A stretch of 64,000 nt of DNA from JAFEBO01 sp036392375 (GTDB lineage Bacteria; Planctomycetota; Phycisphaerae; Phycisphaerales; UBA1924). The translations under genes and the position numbers were made by a program. Each line of letters starts with the position of its first letter. The first letter of the stretch is position 1. The stretch is taken from NCBI GenBank assembly GCA_036392375.1, contig DASVYC010000046.1:1-64000 (forward strand), read 5' to 3'. Shown here one piece after another: positions 57,336 to 64,000 of the stretch. The notes beneath the pieces were generated by a model that saw only the letters and a list, made by a program, of their open reading frames with translations, ran no database searches and had not been told where the DNA came from.

Positions 57336-57626
57336 TCCAGCGATCGCCCTCGACCGTCTCGCCGAGAATCACGCGTCCCACATTGTTACATGCTCCGCTG
57401 AAACACGGCACGGCGGCCTCCGCGCGCGGTGTTTTCCACACTGATCTGACTCAAATCTCAGTATTTTATCCTAGTTTTCAAGCATTTAGCGAGTGAATTG
57501 TGGATCACGCGTCGCCTATGTGGACAACTCAAGAATAATTCAGAAATCGCTCATGGGCCCTTGACCGGGGGTGTGTTTCTGATAAATTGAAACTGTTCCA
57601 TCTGTTCCAAACCGATCGGGGCAGCC
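57336..57626. other. AT-rich island with DnaA-box-like sites and lacI promoter
   Basis: The 291 bp between the Tad operon and lacI become strikingly AT-rich from about 57440 to 57590. Three 9-mers each differ by one base from the DnaA box TTATCCACA or its complement: TTTTCCACA (57432-57440), TGTGGATCA (57499-57507) and TGTGGACAA (57519-57527). No gene is present. Confidence 0.5.
57561..57588 (+). promoter_or_regulatory. Promoter of lacI-type regulator
   Basis: TTGACC (57561-57566), a 16-bp spacer and TAAATT (57583-57588). Right behind it are two direct repeats CTGTTCCA (57593-57600 and 57602-57609), a plausible operator at the transcription start. Confidence 0.6.
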
Positions 57627-58715
57627 ATGAGCAACGTCCGAACCATCGCGAGCAAAGCCGGCGTGTCGATCGCCACGGTGTCGCGCTCGCTCAACAACCA
57701 TCCGAACGTGGACCCCGCCACGCGGCAGCGGGTGTTCGAGGCCGCCGCCAGTGTCGGGTACAGCAAGGCCAACAGCGTCCGCCACGGCGTCTCTACCGTC
57801 ATCGCCCTCGCCTATCCCGGCGACGTCGTCCGGGCCGACTACGGCGGATTTGAGTCCGCCATGCTCGCGGGCATCCTCCGCGGGGTCAACGAGCACCGCT
57901 TCGATGTCTGCGTCCTCTCTCTGCGTCGTGACCTCGCCCCCGGCGAGTCCTATGCCCGTCTGCTCGATCGCAAGAAGATCGCCGGCGTCATCCTCCGCGT
58001 CTTCGAGGACAACCGCGACATCGCCGAGCAGCTCGCCGGCACCGGCCTGCCCAGCATCGTGGTCGCCGACCGGTACGAGGCGCCCGACGTGAACTACATC
58101 TGCTGCGAGTCCCGCGTGGATTCGCGGCGTGCGGTGCAGCACCTGATCGATCTCGGGCATCGCCGCATCGCTTTGGGCGTCCACGCCGTCCGCGACACCG
58201 ACCACATGGACCGCCGCAACGGCTATGAGGATGCGCTCCGCGAGAACGGCCTGGCCCTCGACCCCACGCTGATGCACGAGATCGTCGCCAGCCCCGAGGG
58301 CGGCGCCGGCCTCATCACGCGGCTGATGAGCTCCAGCGAGCCCCCCACCGCGATCTACTTCACCGACCCGATGGCGACCATCGGTGCTCTGCGGCGTTGC
58401 CTGGAACTCAGCATCCGCGTGCCGCAAGATCTCTCGATCATCGGCTTCGACGACAGCGACACGCGTCGGCACACCTACCCGAGCTTCACGGCGGTGGTGC
58501 AGGACGCCGAGATGCTCGGCTTCGAGGCCGCCCGCTGGCTGACGCGTCGCCTCTCGAACCCCGGCGAAACGGCCCTGCAGTCGATGCAGGTGGTGCGTCA
58601 GACGCGGCTGGAGATCAATCAGACGACCGGCCGTCCTCCCGCCGAACCGTGTCGCGTCCTACCCGATGGCACGCGTGTGCAATTGAACGGCGTTCAAGTG
58701 ATGCAAGGAAAGTGA
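57627..58715 (+). CDS. LacI-family transcriptional regulator
   Basis: The 362 residues start MSNVRTIASKAGVSIATVSR, followed by SLNNHPNVDPATRQRVFEAA: the canonical LacI helix-turn-helix and hinge (residues 1-58). A periplasmic-binding-like effector domain follows (SIVVADRYEAPDVNYICCES, DLGHRRIALGVHAVRDTDHM, IIGFDDSDTRRHTYPSFTAV), which should bind a sugar. It probably represses its own gene and the sugar importer downstream. The direct repeats at 57593-57609 are a candidate site. It is the first gene of the cluster with the pseudopilin-like, dockerin and ABC importer genes. Confidence 0.92.
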   Translation: MSNVRTIASKAGVSIATVSRSLNNHPNVDPATRQRVFEAAASVGYSKANSVRHGVSTVIALAYPGDVVRADYGGFESAMLAGILRGVNEHRFDVCVLSLRRDLAPGESYARLLDRKKIAGVILRVFEDNRDIAEQLAGTGLPSIVVADRYEAPDVNYICCESRVDSRRAVQHLIDLGHRRIALGVHAVRDTDHMDRRNGYEDALRENGLALDPTLMHEIVASPEGGAGLITRLMSSSEPPTAIYFTDPMATIGALRRCLELSIRVPQDLSIIGFDDSDTRRHTYPSFTAVVQDAEMLGFEAARWLTRRLSNPGETALQSMQVVRQTRLEINQTTGRPPAEPCRVLPDGTRVQLNGVQVMQGK

Positions 58716-58780
58716 CCCCGTCCGCGGCGTGCCGCGGGCGACCTGCCCGCGACAGCCGCAAGCGATTCTCGGAGCAGGTT

Positions 58781-59785
58781 ATGGAAAGCAACGGATTCAT
58801 CAAGACCTGTGCACGCCGCGGCTTTACGTTGATCGAGCTGCTCGTGGTCATCGCCATCATCGCGCTCTTGATCGGCATCTTGTTGCCGGCGCTAGGCAAG
58901 GCCCGCGACTCGGCTCGCACGATCAAGTGCTCGGTGAATCAGCGGCAGATCATCACGGCGTTGTTGGCATATGCCAATGACTACAAGCAGCAGTTCCCGC
59001 CGAACATCGTGGGATACCCGGACAAAGAGACCAAAAAGGTCAACTCCTATTGGTCGGACATCGGGCGCATCGGCAGATATCTTCCGGTCGCCGATCGATC
59101 CAACATCGACATAACCAAGACCGAGAACAACACCGTCGGCGGGGGCGTCTTGGTGTGTCCGAATCACGAAGCGGGAGGCCGCTCATACGCGATGAACATC
59201 TGGGCTGCATCCGCTCGAACGTTCAACCCCGTCACACTCCAGAGTTACAAGCCCGCCGCGGATCCGAGTCCGGGTAAAGCATTCGAAGCGCAGCTAGGAC
59301 GCGCATTCGATCTTTCTGTTGATCACGCGTCCAGGACACTGCTCTTGGGCGAAGCGTGGGCGAGCTGGCAGGGCGACCTTGAGACCGGCCAAACGAACGC
59401 GGATAGAACCTTCTTTGCGCAAGCGGATATCGGCTTCGAGGCAGAGTGGAGCGCGAGCCGATACCGGACTTCAAGCCGATTCGGATCCGGTTCCTTGCCT
59501 CCGCCGTTCCGCAACTTCCCAGCGGCGAACATACGCCCCCCGGAAATGTCCGAAGCAAAGTCGATTGCCGACTTCAAGAGCTACATCCCGTGGTACCGCC
59601 ATCCCAAGCGGTCCAAGCAGTTCACGGCCATCAAAGGGTCCGCGCCGATCGGTTTCGTGGACGGTCACGTCGCATCGTGGCAACCCGAGCAGCTCTTCGA
59701 CAAGTCGCAGACGCCCCCCAAGAGCACCTTCCAGGTCCTTTGGTCTCCCCTCGATTTCAAGATGGAAGAGCCCAAGACCCCCTGA
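58781..59785 (+). CDS. Pseudopilin-like protein with C-terminal DG motif
   Basis: The 334 residues have a classical prepilin N-terminus: MESNGFIKTCARR then G|FTLIELLVVIAIIALLIGILL, with the canonical Gly(-1) and Glu(+5). The globular part ends GSAPIGFVDGHVASWQPEQL, with the conserved DGH. Start at ATG 58781, with GGAG ahead. Proteins of this type are abundant in planctomycetes and their Lentisphaera relatives, and many are encoded beside sugar transport or sulfatase genes. Unlike the pair at 12863/13995 this copy keeps the consensus cleavage residues. Confidence 0.88.
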   Translation: MESNGFIKTCARRGFTLIELLVVIAIIALLIGILLPALGKARDSARTIKCSVNQRQIITALLAYANDYKQQFPPNIVGYPDKETKKVNSYWSDIGRIGRYLPVADRSNIDITKTENNTVGGGVLVCPNHEAGGRSYAMNIWAASARTFNPVTLQSYKPAADPSPGKAFEAQLGRAFDLSVDHASRTLLLGEAWASWQGDLETGQTNADRTFFAQADIGFEAEWSASRYRTSSRFGSGSLPPPFRNFPAANIRPPEMSEAKSIADFKSYIPWYRHPKRSKQFTAIKGSAPIGFVDGHVASWQPEQLFDKSQTPPKSTFQVLWSPLDFKMEEPKTP

Positions 59786-60114
59786 ATCTCGTCGTCGCTG
59801 TCAGGGTTGACGCGACGTTCCCCGCATCGAGGCGACACCGGTCGGTTCCGCACTTTCACACACGGGAGAAACGAAGAGAGATCAACCCACCCGGCCCGAG
59901 CCCCACACACGGCGACGGAACAACGGGAATCACGCTTGCGGCGGCTCACACACTCGCGACGGTTCGCCCGCGAGAAAACCGCCAAGCGATTCGGCTTCAG
60001 GATGTCGCGCGAACACGGGATGTGCACCGCCCTCCCAACTCGGTGCGTTCAAGGCTTTGCACGATTTGTTCTCATGATCTGTTCTCACGATCTGTTTTCA
60101 CAAGGAGCTCAGCG
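59786..60114. other. Intergenic leader of the dockerin-type gene with direct repeats
   Basis: About 330 bp without a gene. Just before the ribosome binding site are tandem units TGTTCTCATGATC (60067-60079), TGTTCTCACGATC (60080-60092) and TGTTTTCAC (60093-60101), period 13, resembling the CTGTTCCA repeats in front of lacI. Confidence 0.5.
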
Positions 60115-60936
60115 ATGAATGTTCGTTCCCTTCAACTGGTTGCGGCGGCCTGCATGGCCGGTGCGGCGCTCTGCGTTCAGGCCGCCGAGTTCTCCCCCGG
60201 CAAGTCCACCGACCCGTGGCTCGGCTTCATGAACGTGACCGAACTGCCGGTGAACGGCGGTGCTTACGTCTTCGGCAGTGGCTGGGGCGTGGCCGACCTC
60301 CGCGCCGATTTCAATGATGGCGCCAGCACCCTCACGCTCTCCCCCAACAACATCAACGACCCCAGCCCGTTCTGGTACACGCCCGAGGGCCAGCCCGGCG
60401 CTGCGGGCAACAAGAACATGGACGCGGTGCTCTACATCCAGCCCGCGGACGGCACGCTCACCGGCACGACCGTGACCTTCAAGGGCAGCGTGATTTCCAA
60501 CACGCTGACAGCGGCCCACGTCTCCAGGGCGTTCATCCGTGACTTTGCCCCGGATTACTCGTCCTTCAACGAGGCGTCCGTGGAACTCACGCCCGGCCCG
60601 TTCAGCATCACCCTTGACACCGCGCCGGATCCGGCCCGCCACGTGCAGTACGGCTTCTACACCGTCGGACCGTGCGTGTGGATCACCGACGCCGGTCTGT
60701 TCGGTTCGGTGGTGATCTCCACCGCTTCGGCCTCGACGTGCGTGGGCGATCTCAACAACGACACGTTCGTGGACGACGCCGACTTCGTGATCTTCGCTGC
60801 GGCGTACAACATCCTCGACTGCGCCGACCCGTCGATGCCCGCGGGCTGCCCGGCCGACCTGAACAGCGATGGCTTCGTCGATGACACCGACTTCGTCGCC
60901 TTCGCCGCCGCCTACAACGAGCTCGTCTGCCCGTAA
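60115..60936 (+). CDS. Secreted protein with C-terminal dockerin-like calcium repeats
   Basis: The 273 residues have a signal peptide (MNVRSLQLVAAACMAGAALC, then VQAAEFSPG). A beta-rich domain follows (GFMNVTELPVNGGAYVFGSG, FKGSVISNTLTAAHVSRAFI). The end has two dockerin-type loops, GDLNNDTFVDDADFVIFAAA YN and ADLNSDGFVDDTDFVAFAAA YN, each a Ca-binding D-x-N-x-D-x-x-x-D-x-x-D pattern. AAGGAG precedes the ATG. Dockerin-like ends are common in planctomycete secreted proteins and may serve as attachment domains. No cohesin is in the window. A terminator follows at 61049. Confidence 0.85.
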   Translation: MNVRSLQLVAAACMAGAALCVQAAEFSPGKSTDPWLGFMNVTELPVNGGAYVFGSGWGVADLRADFNDGASTLTLSPNNINDPSPFWYTPEGQPGAAGNKNMDAVLYIQPADGTLTGTTVTFKGSVISNTLTAAHVSRAFIRDFAPDYSSFNEASVELTPGPFSITLDTAPDPARHVQYGFYTVGPCVWITDAGLFGSVVISTASASTCVGDLNNDTFVDDADFVIFAAAYNILDCADPSMPAGCPADLNSDGFVDDTDFVAFAAAYNELVCP

Positions 60937-61048
60937 GGCTTCCCAAGCTCCCCGTGACGCGTCGGGCCTTTCATCGGGCTCGCCGCGATGAAGTCCGATG
61001 ACCCCGAACGTCGCGACGGCTTCGCCGCGACGAACCATCGGACACATC

Positions 61049-61081
61049 GAGGCCGGCGAGCAATCGCCGGCCTCGGTTTTC
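61049..61081 (+). terminator. Rho-independent terminator after the dockerin-type gene
   Basis: A perfect 11-bp stem (GAGGCCGGCGA 61049-61059 with 61064-61074), a 4-nt loop, then GGTTTT. Confidence 0.75.
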
Positions 61082-61102
61082 GGAGTGGACGCGGCAGAGC
61101 GG

Positions 61103-61120
61103 ACCGGTATTGTTACCGGT
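61103..61120. promoter_or_regulatory. Perfect palindrome, candidate operator of the ABC importer
   Basis: ACCGGTA-TTGT-TACCGGT lies 56 bp before the start of the solute-binding protein gene. Both halves match exactly. It is a candidate site for the LacI-type regulator. Confidence 0.45.
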
Positions 61121-61175
61121 AGCCGCGCTCCACTCTCGCATTCCACCGCGATGGACATCGCGGAACGAGGTGCCC

Positions 61176-62636
61176 GTGTCGCGTGCCGACGCGCCAGCGA
61201 ACGACGGCTTGCTCCCCGCCTGGCTCTCACCGGGTGCGGCCGTGATCGCGTCGCTGGGTGTGCTCGCCTGCGTGGGCCTCGCGTTCGCTCCAAGCACCGC
61301 TTCCGAAGGGCGCGTGATGTGGACGTTCGCACGCCCGCACTACCTCATGTACGAATCGCGCGTCGAGGCCTGGAACAAGACGCAGGCGCCCAAGGTCGAT
61401 CTCAAGCTCATCAGCCTGCCCGCGATGGAACGCCGGATGATGTCGGCTTTCCTCGGCGGCGTCCCCTCGGCCGACCTGATCGAAATCGAACGCCGCGCCG
61501 TTTCGAGGTCCTTTGCCGGACCCGTCGAGAGCGTCGGTTTCTACGACCTGACGGATCGCCTCAAGCAGGAAGGTCTGCTCGACGCGATCAACTCGCCGAG
61601 CTTCAGCCCGTGGACCAGCCGCGGGCGCGTCTTCGGTCTGCCCCACGATGTCCACCCGGTCATGCTCGGCTATCGCGCCGATCTCGTCGAGGCCGCGGGC
61701 ATTGACGTTTCCAAGATCGAGACCTGGGACGACTTCGCCCGCGCGTTCTCGAAGCTGCAGGTGGACGCGAACAACGACGGCGAGCCCGATCGCTTCGCGC
61801 TCAACATGTGGGAGACCCACAACGACCACCTCGAACTGCTGCTCGCCCAGGCCGGCGGCGGGTTCTTCGATGAGTCCAATCGCCTCACGGTTGATTCCGA
61901 CATCAACGCCCACGTGCTCGCGACCATCGTGACCTGGATCGCCGGTCCGAACCGTATCGCCGCCGATGCGCCGAACTTTTCCGCCGCGGGCAACCGCCTG
62001 AAGGCCGACGGCTTCGTGGTCGCGAGCTTCTTCCCGGATTGGATGGGCGACATCTGGAAGCACGAGATCCCGAGCTTGTCGGGCAAGATGAAGCTCATGC
62101 CGCTGCCGGCGTGGGAGAAGGGCGGCCGCCGCACCAGCGTCTGGGGCGGCACGATGCTGGGCATCCCCAAGACCGCGGCGAAGACGCCGGAACAGTTCGA
62201 AGAACTCTGGAAGTTCGCGAAGGAGCTCTACCTGTCGCAGGAGTTCACCGAGATCCTGTACCGTCAGGGCGGCATCGTCACGCCGGTGAAGAAGCACTGG
62301 TCGAGCCCGCTCTTCGATGAGCCCAACGCGTACTTCTCGAGCCAGCCGACCGGCCGCCTGTACATCAATCTCGCGCCCGATGTGCCCCACCGCAACAGCT
62401 CGCCGTACAACACGCTGGCGATGAACCGCGTGGCCGATGCGCTGGTGCGGCTCGCCGAAGACGCCCGACGCGACAAGGTGTACGACTACGCGTCGCTCAA
62501 GGACCGCGCCCGCACGCTTTTGAAGAAGGCCCACGCGCAGGTCGCCGACCAGATCGCCCGCAATGTGTTCATCGCCGAGCCCGATGCCGAGTCGCAGACC
62601 CACCTGCAATCAAGCGCAGCGGGAGGCGGCTCATGA
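61176..62636 (+). CDS. ABC transporter extracellular solute-binding protein (sugar type)
   Basis: The 486 residues start at GTG 61176 (GAGG ahead), VSRADAPANDGLLPAWLSPG. An N-terminal membrane anchor (about 18-40) is followed by the family 1 solute-binding fold (RPHYLMYESRVEAWNKTQAP, RRMMSAFLGGVPSADLIEIE, VFGLPHDVHPVMLGYRADLV). Typical markers include LPHDVHPVMLGYR, SVWGGTMLGIPKTA and KELYLSQEFTEILY. It delivers a sugar or oligosaccharide to the permeases encoded downstream (ATGA overlap). The ATPase subunit is not in the window. Confidence 0.9.
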   Translation: MSRADAPANDGLLPAWLSPGAAVIASLGVLACVGLAFAPSTASEGRVMWTFARPHYLMYESRVEAWNKTQAPKVDLKLISLPAMERRMMSAFLGGVPSADLIEIERRAVSRSFAGPVESVGFYDLTDRLKQEGLLDAINSPSFSPWTSRGRVFGLPHDVHPVMLGYRADLVEAAGIDVSKIETWDDFARAFSKLQVDANNDGEPDRFALNMWETHNDHLELLLAQAGGGFFDESNRLTVDSDINAHVLATIVTWIAGPNRIAADAPNFSAAGNRLKADGFVVASFFPDWMGDIWKHEIPSLSGKMKLMPLPAWEKGGRRTSVWGGTMLGIPKTAAKTPEQFEELWKFAKELYLSQEFTEILYRQGGIVTPVKKHWSSPLFDEPNAYFSSQPTGRLYINLAPDVPHRNSSPYNTLAMNRVADALVRLAEDARRDKVYDYASLKDRARTLLKKAHAQVADQIARNVFIAEPDAESQTHLQSSAAGGGS

Positions 62637-63556
62637 GCGCGAAGGCCGTGGCCATTCCCGCATCCTCGGCCCGCAGCCCGCTGGCGCCGTGGCTGTTCCT
62701 CTCGCCGTTCCTGATCTGCTTCGCCGTGTTCACGGTCTATCCGCTGATCCAGGCGGTGCTGCTCTCGACGCAGACGACCTTCGGCCCCGGCGCGACGCGG
62801 TTCGTGGGCGCGAACAACTTCGTCGCGCTCTTCCGCGATCCGCTATTCTGGAAGGCGTGCTCGAACACACTGATCTACACGCTCGGCTCGATCTTCATCC
62901 AGTTGCCGCTGGCGCTGGGTCTCGCACTGCTCCTCGAATCCCCGAATCTCCGCGGTCGCTCGTGGCTGCGGCTGGTGCTCTTCTCGCCGTCGATGGTCGG
63001 CGTCGTCTTTGCGGCCATGATGTTCGGGCTGATCTTCGAGAAACGCACGGGACTTCTGAATCAACTTCTCCATAGCACGCTCGGCATCGTCGGGATCGAG
63101 TGGGACTTGGATTTCGGCTGGCTGCAGCAGCACGTGATGCTGGGCCTGATCGTCGCCAGCCTGTGGATGTACGTCGGCTTCAACATGACGTTCTTTGCCG
63201 CCGCGCTGCAGAACGTCCGCAAGGACCTCGTCGAAGCCGCGATCGTGGACGGGGCCGGTCCTGTCAGCCGCTTCTGGAACGTCACCGTCCCCGCCATCCG
63301 CCCCGTCGCCGGCTTCGTGGTCCTGATGAGTGTGATCGGGAGTTTCCAGCTCTTCGAGCTGCCGTACATCATGTTCAGCAGCTCCGCAGGTCCCGACAAC
63401 CGGGCCCTGACCATCGTGCTCTACCTCTTCCAGAACGGCTTCGAGGTCGGCGACCTCGGCTACGCCACGGCCATCGGCTGGGCGCTCGCCGTCATCCTCG
63501 TCGGCTGCACGATGGTGCAGCGGCTGCTCGCCCGCGGCGAGGAGGCCGCCGCTTGA
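62633..63556 (+). CDS. ABC sugar transporter permease (MalF/UgpA-like)
   Basis: The 307-residue inner-membrane permease starts MSAKAVAIPASSARSPLAPW and has about six membrane segments (LFLSPFLICFAVFTVYPLIQ, LGSIFIQLPLALGLALLLES, LFSPSMVGVVFAAMMFGLIF). The cytoplasmic EAA loop, EAAIVDGAGPVSRFWNVTVP, contacts the ATPase. It overlaps the binding-protein gene and the next permease by 4 bp each, so the three genes form a translationally coupled operon. Confidence 0.93.
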   Translation: MSAKAVAIPASSARSPLAPWLFLSPFLICFAVFTVYPLIQAVLLSTQTTFGPGATRFVGANNFVALFRDPLFWKACSNTLIYTLGSIFIQLPLALGLALLLESPNLRGRSWLRLVLFSPSMVGVVFAAMMFGLIFEKRTGLLNQLLHSTLGIVGIEWDLDFGWLQQHVMLGLIVASLWMYVGFNMTFFAAALQNVRKDLVEAAIVDGAGPVSRFWNVTVPAIRPVAGFVVLMSVIGSFQLFELPYIMFSSSAGPDNRALTIVLYLFQNGFEVGDLGYATAIGWALAVILVGCTMVQRLLARGEEAAA

Positions 63557-64000
63557 ATCTCCGCTTCACTCGCATCACGGCCTGGCTCTTCACCCGCTCG
63601 CTCCTGCTGCTGGCGGTGCTGATCACGTTCATCCCGTTCCTGTGGCTGGTCGCCGCGAGCTTCAAGAGCAACGAGGAGTTCTTCCGCTCCACGTTCCTGC
63701 CGATGCGCGAAGGCTCATGGGCGGTCGATTGGAGCCGCCTCACGTTCGACGCGTACAAACGTCTTTTCGTTGAAGTCGACTTCGGCCGCGGGCTCATCAA
63801 CTCGATCTTCCTCTCGTCGGTCACCGGCGTGCTGGCCACGCTCTGCTGCGCGATGGGCGGATACGCCCTCGCCCGCTTCAACTTCAAGGGCCGCGGTTTC
63901 TGCACGGCGCTCGTGCTCGCCGCGGTGCTCATCCCCGGCCCCCTACTGCTCGCGCCCGGGTACCAGTTGCTGTACAACCTCGGGCTGCTCGACAGCTTCG
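63553..64000 (+). CDS. ABC sugar transporter permease (MalG/UgpE-like), cut by window end
   Basis: It starts at TTG 63553, overlapping the upstream stop (TTGA), and stays open to the last base (149 codons). The product begins NLRFTRITAWLFTRSLLLLA then VLITFIPFLWLVAASFKSNE with the first membrane helix. FGRGLINSIFLSSVTGVLAT and LCCAMGGYALARFNFKG, LIPGPLLLAPGYQLLYNLGL follow. These are hallmarks of the second permease of carbohydrate importers. The EAA motif should lie beyond the window. A TTG start is unusual but enforced by the overlap. Confidence 0.88.
   Translation, partial: MNLRFTRITAWLFTRSLLLLAVLITFIPFLWLVAASFKSNEEFFRSTFLPMREGSWAVDWSRLTFDAYKRLFVEVDFGRGLINSIFLSSVTGVLATLCCAMGGYALARFNFKGRGFCTALVLAAVLIPGPLLLAPGYQLLYNLGLLDSF

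Overview
The window is GC-rich chromosomal DNA from a bacterium that most resembles a planctomycete, probably of the Phycisphaerae. This is inferred from gene content, not from a database search. Pointers are an ECF sigma factor overlapping a Ser/Thr kinase gene, several pseudopilin-like proteins with a GFT-type N-terminus and a C-terminal DG motif, a short zinc-ribbon membrane protein with the CRNCGYDL motif, a secreted protein with dockerin-like calcium loops, and very large secreted or TPR/HEAT proteins. I found no phage, integrase, transposase, CRISPR array, rRNA gene or tRNA gene. The one clear RNA gene is tmRNA (ssrA) at 38499-38843.

Layout. 1-16 kb is mixed housekeeping and accessory DNA: a partial acetyltransferase-like gene, L27 (rpmA) with a strong terminator, a secreted GH3 glucosidase bracketed by inverted palindromic repeats, a ComEA-like helix-hairpin-helix protein, a GNAT acetyltransferase, a TPR protein fused to a YggX-like domain, a dihydroorotate dehydrogenase / TauE-SafE / DUF1634-like operon, an ABC-F ATPase, and two tandem paralogous pseudopilin-like genes. 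16-35 kb holds a HEAT-like repeat protein, ileS (with a degenerate zinc finger), two clpP genes, a metallophosphoesterase, yidC, an aminotransferase, a secreted M16 peptidase and a large secreted protein I could not identify. 35-38.3 kb is the ECF sigma / Ser-Thr kinase pair, followed by tmRNA and an ASCH-like protein.

39.5-57.3 kb is a nearly complete Tad (tight adherence, Flp pilus) locus: CpaB, a TadA ATPase with an N-terminal FHA domain, TadB, TadC, a separate FHA membrane protein, a membrane Ser/Thr kinase, a TadD-like TPR lipoprotein, a secretin, a second shorter TadA, two small Flp-like pilins, a prepilin peptidase, and TadE/TadG-like pseudopilins. Kinase and FHA domains inside the locus suggest that pilus assembly is controlled by threonine phosphorylation. 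This is the most interesting system in the window.

57.3-64 kb opens with an AT-rich island carrying three near-consensus DnaA boxes. A LacI-type regulator, a pseudopilin-like protein and a dockerin-repeat secreted protein follow, then an ABC sugar importer (solute-binding protein and two permeases, the second cut by the window end). This looks like a glycan-uptake locus.

Several intergenic regions carry sigma-70-like promoters (TTGNNN, 16-17 bp, TANNNT), listed individually. Almost all long open frames antisense to the genes are GC-driven shadows and were left out.
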